From NCBI RefSeq assembly GCF_024362525.1, contig NZ_CP101458.1:1612001-1676000 (forward strand): DNA of 64,000 nt. Direction: 5' to 3'. This stretch comes from Natrononativus amylolyticus (lineage in GTDB: Archaea; Halobacteriota; Halobacteria; Halobacteriales; Natrialbaceae). The notes under the pieces were generated by a model. It had not been told where the DNA came from and searched no databases. It saw only the letters and a program-made list of their open reading frames with translations. The position numbers were made by a program, and so were the translations under genes. How positions within the stretch are numbered: position 1 is the stretch's first letter; the number at the start of each line of letters is the position of its first letter. This document shows, piece after piece, positions 34,580-42,795 of this stretch.

Positions 34580-35494
34580 TCACCTGCGGAGGCGGGCGAC
34601 CCGCTCGCCGTTCCTGGTGTCGATTGTGACGAGCCCGTCCGCCGAGAGGTCCTCGAGGAGCCCCTCGAGCCACTCGCGGCCGTGCGTTCCCTCCGGACTG
34701 TAGTCCACACGAACCCGGTGACCGAGCTCGTCCAGCCGGAGTTCGTCGTACTCTCGGAGCGTCCTGATCACGCGCCCGCGGAACTGCCGACGGCTCCCGT
34801 CGAAGCTCGGCTGGGTGGGGACGTCGGGTGCGGTGAAGTCGCCGCTGGCGTAGGCCGAACACCACTCGCGCCACGGGCAGCCGACCTCGTCACACCGCGG
34901 CCGTTTGGTGCAGGCGACGCCGCCGAGTTCCATGACCGCGTTGTTCCACGTCCGAGACTCCCCCTCGGGCATGAGTCGGTTCGCCACGTCCTCGAAAATC
35001 GCGTCGTCGTCGGGCACGTTGAAGGCGCGGTAGCAGACGCGCTTGACGTTCGTGTCGACGACCGCGTCGCCCTCGTTGAACGCAAAGCTCGCCACGGCGT
35101 TGGCGGTGTACGGACCCACGCCCATGAGCTCCTCGAGCTCCCCGGGACGCTCCGGAAACTCCCCGCCGTACTCCGATTCGACCTGGCGGGCGGCCTCGTG
35201 GAGGTACTTCGCGCGGTTGTTGTAGCCGAGGCTGTGGCCCGTCCAGAAGCCGACCACGTCGGATCGGTCGGCCGCCGCGAGACCGGCGGTCGTCGGCCAC
35301 CGGTCGAGGAACGCCGTCCAGGCCTCCTCGACGCGCTCGAGCTGGGTCTGCTGGCTCATCACCTCGCTGACGAGGATGGCGTAGGGGTCGTCGGTGCGGC
35401 GCCACGGAAAGTCGCGGTGGTCGTCCTCGTACCACTCGACCAGCGCCTCCCTGACGGCCTCGAGGTCGTCGGGCAATTCGACGTCGGCGGTCAT
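34580..35494 (-). CDS. mutY: A/G-specific adenine glycosylase MutY
   Basis: Removes adenine mispaired with 8-oxoguanine. The 304-residue enzyme has the catalytic glutamate region SEVMSQQTQ, the helix-hairpin-helix LMGVGPYTANAV, the catalytic aspartate in VVDTNVKRV, and a four-cysteine cluster for [4Fe-4S] (ACTKRPRCDEVGCPWREWC). The spacing is C-x5-C-x4-C-x5-C instead of the usual C-x6-C-x2-C-x5-C. The C-terminal region (about 230-304) is a short winged-helix-like domain instead of the bacterial NUDIX-like domain. ATG at 35,494 gives the normal N-terminus. Confidence 0.93.
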   Translation of the reverse strand: MTADVELPDDLEAVREALVEWYEDDHRDFPWRRTDDPYAILVSEVMSQQTQLERVEEAWTAFLDRWPTTAGLAAADRSDVVGFWTGHSLGYNNRAKYLHEAARQVESEYGGEFPERPGELEELMGVGPYTANAVASFAFNEGDAVVDTNVKRVCYRAFNVPDDDAIFEDVANRLMPEGESRTWNNAVMELGGVACTKRPRCDEVGCPWREWCSAYASGDFTAPDVPTQPSFDGSRRQFRGRVIRTLREYDELRLDELGHRVRVDYSPEGTHGREWLEGLLEDLSADGLVTIDTRNGERVARLRR

Positions 35495-35618
35495 CGGCGG
35501 GGGTTGGGAGGGCGGGCGTTTAGGCGTGCTGGTGTCGGTCGCCCGCCGTGCCGACTGGCGGTCGGCCGCCGACGGCCGGCACGAAAGGACTATGCGGCCG
35601 GCTCGACTCCAGCCCGGT

Positions 35619-35942
35619 ATGAGCCTCGACGACCTCGACGGCGACGTCACGGACGCCTACGCGGATCTCGGCGACGAACTCGCCGTCTCGCTCGACCGCG
35701 AAACCAGGAACGAACTCGCCTTGCTCGAGTGCGCCCTCGGCCCCGACGACCCCGACGAACTCGTCCGCCGGGCGGTCCACATGCTGTTCCAGACGGCCGT
35801 CGACACGGGGAACCTCGACTTTCACCTGCGCTCGAGCTACGACGTCACCTACGACGAGTACCTCTCGGGGATGACCTTCGAGGAGATGACCGGCGCGAAC
35901 CAGTATCCCCCGCGGGACGACGAACGACGGTATCAGTTTTAA
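35619..35942 (+). CDS. small acidic haloarchaeal protein of unknown function
   Basis: A 107-residue acidic protein without signal or membrane segment, predicted helical to about residue 60 and less ordered after. The end (MTFEEMTGANQYPPRDDERRYQF) has a conserved look. It diverges from mutY with a 124-bp spacer. No recognised family name. ATG at 35,619 follows a GC-rich leader; an upstream frame extension has no conserved features. Confidence 0.65.
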   Translation: MSLDDLDGDVTDAYADLGDELAVSLDRETRNELALLECALGPDDPDELVRRAVHMLFQTAVDTGNLDFHLRSSYDVTYDEYLSGMTFEEMTGANQYPPRDDERRYQF

Positions 35943-36059
35943 CCTCCGGTTCGACGGACTGGAAGCGCCGCGAGTTCGCCCTACGAGGCGTCCGAGCAAG
36001 CCTGGCAGGAGCGGATCGAACGCGAGTCGGGAGACCAGCGCCGGTAACGGCAACTGCCG

Positions 36060-37412
36060 TTACGCCGTCGTCGTCATCTGCGCTGCGACGTCGTCGATCG
36101 CCTCGAGGAACAGCTCCGCACCGAGGTCGATCTCGCGCTCGGTGACGTCGAGCGGCGGCAGCAGGCGCAGCGTCTTGTAGCCACAGCCGAGGGTGAGCAG
36201 CCCGCGCTTCATCGCCGCCTCGACGACGGCCTCGCGGCGGGCCTTGGTGTCGAATTCGACGGCGAGCATCAGGCCGCGCCCGCGGACGTCGGTGAGTCCG
36301 GGAGCGTCGCTCTCCTCGAGGCGGGTCCGGAGCTGTTCCCCGCGGTCGCGGACGTTCTCGAGCAGGTTCGCCTCGCGGATCGCGTCGATGGTGAGCACGC
36401 CCTGGAGCGAGGCCATCATGTCGCCGGCGCCCCAGGTCGAGGAGATCCGACCTTTTTCCTCGGGGAAGACGTCCGAGCGGGAGATGGTCGCGCCGACGCG
36501 CAGGCCCTTGGCGCTGGTTATGACGTCGGGCGTGACCGGGAGGTGATCGACGCCCCACATCTCGCCGGTGCGGCCCAGGCCCGACTGGATCTCGTCGGCG
36601 ATGATCTTCAGGTCGAAGCGCTCTCGCAGATCCTCGAGGTCCTGGGCGAAGCCGTCGTGGGGGACGCGGTAGCCGCCCTCGCCCTGAAGCGGCTCGAAGA
36701 TGAGGAAGGCGACTTCATCGGGGTCGATGACGCCCTGTTCGGGGTCGAGTTTGTCGGCGACGACGTTACCGCCGGGGCCGTCGGTCCGCCACTCCGTCTC
36801 GTACATCTCCTGGGTCGAGGGGTAGGGGACGCTGACGACGCCCGGCACCTCGGGGTAGCCCTTTCGGTGGACGGCCTTCGAGCGGTTGAGCGAGAGGGCC
36901 CCGAGGGTGCGGCCGTGGAACGCGCCGTCGAAGGTGAAGGCGCGGTGGCCGCCCGATGCGTAGCAGATCTTGATCGCGTTCTCGACCGCCTCCGCGCCCG
37001 AGTTCGAGAGGAACACCCTGTCCATGCCGTACTCGCTCGTGAGGTCGACCAGCCGCTCCATCAGCTGGGTGGGGCCGGGGAAGTCGGCGTCTTCGGGGCT
37101 GGCGCCGCCGCTGACGTAGAAGTCCTGACCGGCGATCTTCAGCGGATCGACCAGATCGAACTCCCGGAGTTTGTCGGCGATCAGCGGGTTGTTGTACCCG
37201 AGCGGCGCCGCCGCGACGTGACTCGTGAAGTCCATGAGCACGTTGCCGTCGACGTCGGTACAGAAGGGGCCGACCGCCTCGGCCTGGGTGTCCCAGACGA
37301 AGTCGTAGACGTAGGTGCTCGGCGCCGAGAACTGATGGTGGTACTCCGACCAGCGTTTCGCTCGTGATCCGGGGATCGCGTCTACCTGTGGTTCGACCGT
37401 CTCTCGGTCCAT
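36060..37412 (-). CDS. class III (4-aminobutyrate type) aminotransferase
   Basis: A 450-residue PLP enzyme. The pyridoxal lysine is K302 in ITSAKGLRVGATIS; the FLSNSGAEAVENAIK phosphate-binding region, FHGRTLGALSL and IADEIQSGLGRTG mark subgroup II (class III) aminotransferases. The closest look is to haloarchaeal GABA, acetylornithine or lysine 6-aminotransferase homologues; the amino donor cannot be fixed from sequence. ATG at 37,412 gives the typical start, while a longer frame would overlap the promoter of the MgtC-like gene's downstream spacer. It is the gene after the MgtC-like one on the same strand, 54 bp away. Confidence 0.9.
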   Translation of the reverse strand: MDRETVEPQVDAIPGSRAKRWSEYHHQFSAPSTYVYDFVWDTQAEAVGPFCTDVDGNVLMDFTSHVAAAPLGYNNPLIADKLREFDLVDPLKIAGQDFYVSGGASPEDADFPGPTQLMERLVDLTSEYGMDRVFLSNSGAEAVENAIKICYASGGHRAFTFDGAFHGRTLGALSLNRSKAVHRKGYPEVPGVVSVPYPSTQEMYETEWRTDGPGGNVVADKLDPEQGVIDPDEVAFLIFEPLQGEGGYRVPHDGFAQDLEDLRERFDLKIIADEIQSGLGRTGEMWGVDHLPVTPDVITSAKGLRVGATISRSDVFPEEKGRISSTWGAGDMMASLQGVLTIDAIREANLLENVRDRGEQLRTRLEESDAPGLTDVRGRGLMLAVEFDTKARREAVVEAAMKRGLLTLGCGYKTLRLLPPLDVTEREIDLGAELFLEAIDDVAAQMTTTA

Positions 37413-37466
37413 GGGAGTCCTGCGCAAGCGAGTGATTAAAAATATTCGTTGTGGTTCCCGCAAACG

Positions 37467-38759
37467 TTAGACGACGACCAGGACGGATGCGACCGTTCCG
37501 CCGGCCAGCAACACGGCGCTGTACAGCGCGACCCGGTTTCTGAACGTCGCGTTGGCCGACGTCGCGGCCAGCACCGCCTTGACGACGATGCTCGAGACGG
37601 TCGCCAGCAGGATCGCGATCGTCGCCTCCGCCGACGTAAGCTGGCCCCCGCGGTAGAGGACGACGGCCGAGGTCGTCGCACCGGCGCTCGAGACCAGGCC
37701 GCTGGCGGCGGCGGTCACGTAGAAGCCGAGGGTGCCGAACCAGGTCTCGGCGAGCGAGCCGAAGACGAGAACGGCGAGGAAGACGGCGCCGAAGCCGAGC
37801 GCGTTCTTCATCGAGAACGGGTTCTCGAGGTTCATCGGCGCGGACTCCTGCCAGTCGGCGGTGACGCCCGCGACGAGAAACGCAAGCACGATGACGACCC
37901 CGAGCGGGACGATCGCCTCGAGCAGCGGCGACACGCCGCTTCCGGCGGTGAACGCCACGGCGATCGCGAGGTTCCGGGCGGCCATCGCGGCGTCGGCGAG
38001 GAGGATCGCCGCGACGGCGTAGGAGGCCGCCTCGGGGCGCTGTCGAACGTGGTCCAGCATCGTGCCGACGACGGCCGTCGAGGAGGCCAGTCCGCCGAAG
38101 AATCCGGTAACTGCGATCCCCCGACCGCCGTAGGTGGTGACGATGGCGTAGTTGACGATCCCGATGCCGGCGACGGCGACGACCATCAGCCAGATGACCT
38201 GGGGCTCGAGTGGGATCGTTACCGCCCCCAGCGCGAGGTCGTACGTCGCCGGTAACAGGGGGTAGACGACGAACGCGAGGATCGCGAACTCGGTGGTCGA
38301 GCGCATCTCCTCGCGACTGAGCCCCCAGGCGAACTCGTGGAGCTCTCGCTTCAGGACGAGCAACAGCGACGAGAGGACGGCGACGGTCACCCCCTCGAGG
38401 ATGAACCCCGCGGCGACCAGCGCGCCGACGCCGTAGGCGACGAGCATCGAAACGGAGGTCGTCAGCGAGAGGCCCGTCCCTTCCTCGCCGAGCAGTCCCT
38501 GGACGGCCAGCAACACCCCCTGGACGATGACGAGGAGGCCGCCGAGTATCAGCAGGCTCTCCCCGACGCCGGCCTCCGTGACGAGGATCGTAAACACCGC
38601 TCCCAGCAGGCTGATCAGCGAGAACGTCCGAATGCCCGCGGATTTCTGGGACCACTCGCGCTCGAGGCCGAGGAACATTCCCAGCGCGCCCGCGAGGGCG
38701 ATCCGGACGACGGCCTCGTCGAGCGGAGCCTCGAGGAGTTGCAGCGTGACGCCGTTCAC
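37467..38759 (-). CDS. MgtC/DUF4010 family membrane protein (GTG start)
   Basis: A 430-residue protein. Its N-terminal part (residues about 10-140) resembles the MgtC membrane domain, with GALGMFLGLEREWSQKSAGIRT, the arginine-rich motif of the family; the remaining helices form a DUF4010-like domain with TEFAILAFVVYPLLP and FFGGLASSTAV. MgtC proteins are linked to low-magnesium growth and modulate membrane ATPases in bacteria; the archaeal role is unknown. No ATG fits, but GTG at 38,759 is preceded by TATACTTATA about 25 bp upstream, which supports a leaderless message starting there. Confidence 0.85.
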   Translation of the reverse strand: MNGVTLQLLEAPLDEAVVRIALAGALGMFLGLEREWSQKSAGIRTFSLISLLGAVFTILVTEAGVGESLLILGGLLVIVQGVLLAVQGLLGEEGTGLSLTTSVSMLVAYGVGALVAAGFILEGVTVAVLSSLLLVLKRELHEFAWGLSREEMRSTTEFAILAFVVYPLLPATYDLALGAVTIPLEPQVIWLMVVAVAGIGIVNYAIVTTYGGRGIAVTGFFGGLASSTAVVGTMLDHVRQRPEAASYAVAAILLADAAMAARNLAIAVAFTAGSGVSPLLEAIVPLGVVIVLAFLVAGVTADWQESAPMNLENPFSMKNALGFGAVFLAVLVFGSLAETWFGTLGFYVTAAASGLVSSAGATTSAVVLYRGGQLTSAEATIAILLATVSSIVVKAVLAATSANATFRNRVALYSAVLLAGGTVASVLVVV

Positions 38760-38780
38760 TGCCCGTCCGTTCGGGCCAGT

Positions 38781-38790
38781 TATACTTATA
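38781..38790 (-). promoter_or_regulatory. TATA box for the MgtC/DUF4010 gene
   Basis: TATAAGTATA on the minus strand is centred about 26 bp from the GTG at 38,759. The distance is that of an archaeal TATA box to the transcription start, so transcript and coding region probably begin together. This decides the start codon. Confidence 0.65.
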
Positions 38791-38868
38791 CGGTCTGGCG
38801 TACCGGGTTGTCGGCCCAACGACGGGACGAGGCGCGACCGGGCCGGAACCGACGGACAGCAGTCCGTC

Positions 38869-39147
38869 TCACTCGCTGCGACCCGCAAAGCGGTTCGCCT
38901 CGGCCGTCGACAGGTGCGCGCCGTCTCGCGGACAGTACTCGTAGTCGGGAGTTCGGGTTTCGAACCCACAGGTCGGACAGCGACGGAACGGCGCGTCGCC
39001 GCCAGTCTCCCGGCTCCGAAAGAGAAACGGTACGAACGGGAGAAACAGGAAGAACAGCACCGTCCCGAAGTAGACCCAGGCGGCGACGCTCACGGTGAGT
39101 CCGACCAGCAGGCCGACCAGTGCGGTGGCCACTCGAGCGGAGATCAC
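38869..39147 (-). CDS. membrane-anchored zinc-ribbon-like protein
   Basis: A 92-residue protein: two hydrophobic segments (about 5-24 and 26-44) then a cytoplasmic cysteine domain with CPTC (C57, C60) and YCPRDG (C72), a degenerate ribbon with three cysteines and a possible histidine or aspartate ligand. The ATG is 3 bp after the padR stop, so it is the second gene of a padR operon and could be the regulator's target or partner (inference). Confidence 0.7.
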   Translation of the reverse strand: MISARVATALVGLLVGLTVSVAAWVYFGTVLFFLFLPFVPFLFRSRETGGDAPFRRCPTCGFETRTPDYEYCPRDGAHLSTAEANRFAGRSE

Positions 39148-39150
39148 GTC

Positions 39151-39426
39151 CTACAGATCGACGTACTGTCCTTCCCACTCGCGACGGGCCTCGAGTTCGC
39201 GACGGCCCCGGCGGGTGAGCGTGTAGAAGTTCGTCCGCCTGTCGCGGCGCCCCTTCTCGACTAACCCCTTCTCGACGAGGGTGTCGAGGTTCGGATAGAG
39301 GCGTCCGTGGTGGATCTCCTTCTCGTAGTACTGTTCGAGTTCGTCCTTGATCGCGAGGCCGTGTGGTTCCTCCTCGCCGGCGATAACGAAGAGCAGATCG
39401 CGCTGAAATCCTGTCAGGTCGTACAT
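39151..39426 (-). CDS. PadR family transcriptional regulator
   Basis: A 91-residue winged-helix regulator. It starts with DLTGFQRDLLFVIAG, has the HGLAIKDELEQYYEKEIHHGRLYPNLDTLVEKGLV recognition region (in two parts) and ends with the RTNFYTLTRRGRREL wing. These are typical of short haloarchaeal PadR proteins. A 21-bp palindrome lies 3 bp before its start, between TATA box and ATG, suggesting that it represses its own operon, which includes the membrane zinc-ribbon gene. The effector is unknown. Confidence 0.92.
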   Translation of the reverse strand: MYDLTGFQRDLLFVIAGEEEPHGLAIKDELEQYYEKEIHHGRLYPNLDTLVEKGLVEKGRRDRRTNFYTLTRRGRRELEARREWEGQYVDL

Positions 39427-39429
39427 TGG

Positions 39430-39450
39430 GTAAGTACCGGTCGTACTTAC
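39430..39450. promoter_or_regulatory. palindromic operator in the padR promoter
   Basis: GTAAGTAC-CGGTC-GTACTTAC is a perfect inverted repeat with 8-bp arms and a 5-bp centre. On the minus strand a TATA-like AAAATT region (39,456-39,466) lies just upstream and the ATG is at 39,424-39,426, so the palindrome covers the expected transcription start. A dimeric winged-helix protein bound here would block transcription; PadR itself is the obvious candidate (inference). Confidence 0.7.
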
Positions 39451-39689
39451 TGTCGAATTTTAATAAGTATGTCGGGTCGTTTCGCGCTGATCCGCGATAT
39501 TACCATTGACAGGCCGTTTGTCCAGTCGCTCCGAATGATACGTTCGGTGACTAGTACTCGGGTTTACTAGTGTTGTGCTGGATTCATGAACGGAAACGGA
39601 ACAGTTTCGCGCCGGACGGTTCGGCCGCTCTCGGGTCGTCCTCGCAGTATCGGCGACTGCCGGCACTCGTCGGTTCGAGATCAGTAAAC

Positions 39690-39788
39690 AGGAAAGCAGA
39701 TCGCGCGACGTGAAAAAGGTCGCGCGATCGCTTGCCGCCCTGAATTGGTCCCCGCTGACGCTTCGGCCCTCCAAGCGAAGCGTCAAGT
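39690..39788 (-). ncRNA. candidate small RNA with two hairpins
   Basis: On the minus strand the segment begins with a 10-bp stem (39,756-39,765 with 39,776-39,785, TGACGCTTCG/CGAAGCGTCA, 10-nt loop) and then an 11-bp stem (39,699-39,709 with 39,719-39,729, GATCGCGCGAC/GTCGCGCGATC, 9-nt loop containing CTTTTTC). A TATA-like TTTAAGTA is centred at about 39,811, putting the start at 39,785-39,789, exactly where the first stem begins. A pyrimidine-rich CTTTCCTGTTT stretch follows the second stem as possible terminator. Alternatively the hairpins are the 3' end of the small gene upstream. No known RNA family was recognised. Confidence 0.45.
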
Positions 39789-39806
39789 GAAGAAATTCGC
39801 TCGGGG

Positions 39807-39814
39807 TACTTAAA
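39807..39814 (-). promoter_or_regulatory. TATA-like box for the candidate small RNA
   Basis: TTTAAGTA read on the minus strand, about 25 bp before the first hairpin. It is also only about 50 bp after the stop of the 48-codon gene, a position that would be odd unless another transcript begins here. Confidence 0.4.
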
Positions 39815-39864
39815 TGTAACGACAACGTCCCCGTTCGTGATACGTTACCGACGCCGACTGTTGC

Positions 39865-40011
39865 TCAAATGTGCTCTTCCTCGAGGACCCAGCCGAGCGC
39901 CCGTTTGTAGTGGGTGAACATCCGTCTCACGCCGTCGTGGCGCATCTCGTCGCTCTCGAGCTGTTCCCTGAGGAACTCGTACTGCTCGCGGATCTCGTCT
40001 TCCTCGCGCAT
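39865..40011 (-). CDS. 48-residue acidic helical protein
   Basis: A short frame starting at ATG 40,011 that codes for a highly charged peptide (MREEDEIREQYEFLREQ...), which should form a helix or helical hairpin and ends in EEEHI. Amino-acid composition and codon use are as for haloarchaeal genes, and no competing frame on either strand is better. A TTTTTA run lies 16 bp upstream of the ATG. Function unknown; possible antitoxin-like or protein-binding peptide, without evidence. Confidence 0.55.
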   Translation of the reverse strand: MREEDEIREQYEFLREQLESDEMRHDGVRRMFTHYKRALGWVLEEEHI

Positions 40012-40473
40012 ACCGCCCGCTACTGGACGCGGGTGTAAAAACCTCCGGCGGCCGGCAACGACGCCCGTCGAGGTTGCGATCCGGTAACGAATCGCCACCC
40101 CCGAGGTTCGGGTCCGTTTCGTCGGAAAGCACCAGTTTTCAAGCGATAACCGCGTGATCATCGTCCCCGAGCGGCCGTTCACGCCGATCGGCGCGCGCTC
40201 GCAACTGCCACACGGTAACGAACTGTTGAAATCCTGGCAGAACCCGCGACTCTCGCCGGAACCGCTCGTTTGCAGAACGAAGGCACCGACTCCGACGGGC
40301 GATGACCACCCTTCTCGAGGCACACGGAAACCAGTAGTTGAATCGTTCGAGACACGTACAACGTCCCACGTGCGGATCGGCGACCATCGGAACCGGTCGT
40401 CGAATCCGGGCCAGGAGACGGTCACATCGGTCGTTTCAGAAGATAGTTGTACGCGCCGCCCAACGTTGGCTGC
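40012..40473. other. 462-bp intergenic region
   Basis: This spacer between the divergent 48-codon gene and the flippase-like gene contains frames of about 100 codons on both strands, but they have basic, serine-rich, low-complexity translations unlike haloarchaeal proteins. No repeat, RNA or clear operator was seen. An AGATAGTTG patch about 30 bp before the GTG at 40,474 may be a promoter element. Confidence 0.5.
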
Positions 40474-41481
40474 GTGAAACGTCGAGCAGTCCTCGGGTTC
40501 GCACTCGCCGCGGTCTTTCTCGCGATTCTGGCTAACGCGATCGGAAGCGAAGAGATCGTCTCGGAGCTCGCCGAGGCGAACTACCGCGTTCTGGCCCTGG
40601 GACTCCTCGCCGGCACGCTGGCGCTTACGTTCCGCGGGCTCGTCTGGGTGACCTTCCTCGGGCTGGTCGACGAGAGTATGCCGCGCGGGCGGATCGGGCT
40701 GGTCTTTCTGACGGCGATGTTCGCAAAGTACGTCACGCCGTACGGCCAGGTTGCGACCGAACCGTTCGTCGCGTACCTCGTGGCTCGAGAGAGCGAAATG
40801 GCCTACGAGGACGGTCTCGCGGGGATCATCTCGGCGGACCTGTTGAACTACCTGCCGTACTACAGCTTCGGCTTTCTGGGGCTGCTCTGGATCGGCGCGT
40901 CGGGCGTCGTCGGCGACGGAATGGTCACGCAGGTCGTCGCGTTCGCCGCCCTGTTCTCGGTCGTCGCGACCCTGCTGTACGTCGCCGTGAGACACCCGTC
41001 GGCCGTCTACCGACTGATCCTCGCCGCAACGTCGGCCGTTCGAAAGACCGGCGGCGGCTTCTCGAGTAGACTCGAGAGCTCCCTCTCCGAGGCGTCCGTG
41101 AATCGGCGACTCGACGGGTTCTACGACACCGTCGACACGATCGCGGCCGACAGGCGCCGCCTCGCGGCCGGCGTGGTGTACGCACACGTCGGCATGGCGT
41201 TCCTGATGTCGCCCGTCTACATCGCCGCGAGCGCGCTCGGCTACGAACTCTCCCTCGCCGTCGTCGCGGTCGTCGTCGCGCTGGGAAAGCTCGGCGCCGT
41301 CGTGCCGGCGCCCGGCGGCACCGGCGGCGTCGAGGCGGTCGTCACGGCGGGACTCACCACCCTCGGCGGCCTCGAGTGGGCCGCCGCGTTTACGGTCGCG
41401 CTGATCTATCGCCTCTGTACGTACTGGCTGACCATCGGAATCGGCGGCGTCTGCGCGCTCGCACTCACCGCTCGAGAGTAG
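40474..41481 (+). CDS. flippase-like (LPG synthase TM/UPF0104) membrane protein
   Basis: A 335-residue protein with about eight membrane segments. The motifs AMFAKYVTPYGQVATEPFVAYL (in the second loop) and VPAPGGTGGVEA near the C-terminus are the two conserved signatures of the UPF0104/AglD-like family, which includes bacterial lysylphosphatidylglycerol synthase membrane domains and haloarchaeal AglD-related proteins that act on polyprenyl-linked sugars. GTG at 40,474 starts with KRRAVLGFALAA, a normal topogenic start; a TTG 27 bp upstream is less likely. A role in lipid or glycolipid handling is inferred. Confidence 0.85.
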   Translation: MKRRAVLGFALAAVFLAILANAIGSEEIVSELAEANYRVLALGLLAGTLALTFRGLVWVTFLGLVDESMPRGRIGLVFLTAMFAKYVTPYGQVATEPFVAYLVARESEMAYEDGLAGIISADLLNYLPYYSFGFLGLLWIGASGVVGDGMVTQVVAFAALFSVVATLLYVAVRHPSAVYRLILAATSAVRKTGGGFSSRLESSLSEASVNRRLDGFYDTVDTIAADRRRLAAGVVYAHVGMAFLMSPVYIAASALGYELSLAVVAVVVALGKLGAVVPAPGGTGGVEAVVTAGLTTLGGLEWAAAFTVALIYRLCTYWLTIGIGGVCALALTARE

Positions 41482-41522
41482 CGACGGTGGGACTTTTGTG
41501 CTGGCTCGAGTAGATCCACGCG

Positions 41523-42233
41523 ATGAAGATCCGTGGCGAGCGCGAGTGCACCGAGTGCGGTACCCGCTGGTCGTACTACGAGACCGGCAGCGTCGGCTGC
41601 CCCGCCTGCGGCAGCCTCCGCAGCGTCGGGCTCGACGAGCGAACCGAACACACCGACACGGCCGCGGCGCTCGATCTCACTCCCGTCCGAAACGAGGTCG
41701 ACTCGGCCTCGACGCGGGAACTCGCAACGCGGGCCCGACAGCGGTGTCGCGAGTACATCCGCAAACGGGGGTTCATCAGCGGTGGCGAGTTACGCGACCT
41801 CGACGACGCCTATCTTGCCGCGATGGAGCTCAGCCACGTCGCGGACGTGGTCGCTCGCGTCTCCCGCCTCGGCGATCCCGGGGAGCTGTACTTCCTCTCG
41901 CTGCTCGCCGACGCCGACGGCGGCGTGCGTCCGGCCGGCGAGGACGTTCCCCGGTCGTTTCACGGTCCGCGGGGGCTCGCGTACGCGAGCGCCGTCGACG
42001 AGTACAGGGACGATCTCCGAACCTGGATCGCCGATCGCTCGACGACCCCGACCGAACGGAGCCTCCTCGAGTCGCTCGGCGATCACGTCAGGCGGATCCA
42101 GCTGCTCGACGGCGACGTCGAGCCGGGGACCGCGGAGCGCCTGGTCGACGCGACCCGCGACCTCGCGAACGGGCTCCGCGGCGACGACGACGCTCTCGTC
42201 CGAGCGGGAGACCGACTCGAGCGCCTCGAGTGA
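41523..42233 (+). CDS. zinc-ribbon haloarchaeal protein (DUF7117-like)
   Basis: A 236-residue protein. It starts with a zinc ribbon (C9, C12, C26, C29), followed by an Arg-rich helical region (about 60-130) with the motif RKRGFISGGELRDLDD and an acidic helical C-terminus. No enzyme signature. Homologues occur widely in haloarchaea with unknown function; the N-terminal ribbon suggests binding of nucleic acid or protein. It follows the flippase-like gene after 41 bp on the same strand. Confidence 0.75.
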   Translation: MKIRGERECTECGTRWSYYETGSVGCPACGSLRSVGLDERTEHTDTAAALDLTPVRNEVDSASTRELATRARQRCREYIRKRGFISGGELRDLDDAYLAAMELSHVADVVARVSRLGDPGELYFLSLLADADGGVRPAGEDVPRSFHGPRGLAYASAVDEYRDDLRTWIADRSTTPTERSLLESLGDHVRRIQLLDGDVEPGTAERLVDATRDLANGLRGDDDALVRAGDRLERLE

Positions 42234-42295
42234 GACTGCCGACTCGAATAGTCACGAACGACAACCACTTCTCGTCTCGCCTCGAACCGACGCCG

Positions 42296-42778
42296 ATGGA
42301 CGGGCCACGGTTCGAGGAACGACAGGACCACCCGTCGTGGCTCCTGACTGCGGTCGGCGTCTGTTCGCTGCCGGTCGTCGCCCTCGCCGCGATTGCGGTC
42401 CTCGACGGTACAACGAGTACGACCGCCGCGGCCGCTCCGCTGGGACTGCTCGTCACCTCGATCGCGATTCCCCTGGCACTGATCGCGCGCGGCGAACTGC
42501 TGACGCGGGTCGACGACCGCGGCCTCTCGATCCGATACTCGCCGTTTCACCGCTCGGCTCGCCGGATCTCGTTCGAGACGATCGAATCACTCGAGCGGGG
42601 AGAACGGCGCTCACACGGATACGGAATCCAGTGGACTCGAGCCGGCTGGGAGTACGTGCCGGACGCTACCGAGGGTATCTGGGTCCACCGTCGCGACGCC
42701 GCGTCCGTCTTTATCGGGTCGGAGCGACCGCACGACCTCGAGACGGCGATCAGGAACGGGCTGCACAGCCGCTGGTAG
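42296..42778 (+). CDS. membrane protein with PH-like C-terminal domain (DUF6141-like)
   Basis: A 160-residue protein beginning MDGPRFEERQDHPSWLL with two helices (about 15-37 and 43-65), then a soluble region starting GELLTRVDDRGLSIRYSPFH that alternates strands and ends in a helix (RPHDLETAIRNGL). This order, membrane hairpin plus PH-like fold, is that of DUF6141-type proteins. The role is unknown. It lies 62 bp after the zinc-ribbon gene and is convergent with folD (17-bp gap). Confidence 0.7.
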   Translation: MDGPRFEERQDHPSWLLTAVGVCSLPVVALAAIAVLDGTTSTTAAAAPLGLLVTSIAIPLALIARGELLTRVDDRGLSIRYSPFHRSARRISFETIESLERGERRSHGYGIQWTRAGWEYVPDATEGIWVHRRDAASVFIGSERPHDLETAIRNGLHSRW

Positions 42779-42795
42779 CCAGGTAAGCGGTGCGA

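Larger units (their letters stand above)
39451..39864. other. 414-bp intergenic region with two strong hairpins
   Basis: Between the padR operator and the 48-codon gene there is no supported protein gene. The part near padR is its promoter. The part at 39,699-39,785 carries two tandem hairpins and behind them (39,807-39,814) a TATA-like TTTAAGTA on the minus strand; this part is listed separately as a candidate small RNA. The rest shows nothing special. Confidence 0.6.

Noticed and set aside
40154-40477. 107-codon plus-strand frame in the spacer before the flippase-like gene
   Set aside because: Ser-, Thr- and Arg-rich low-complexity translation, no motif and no conserved appearance.
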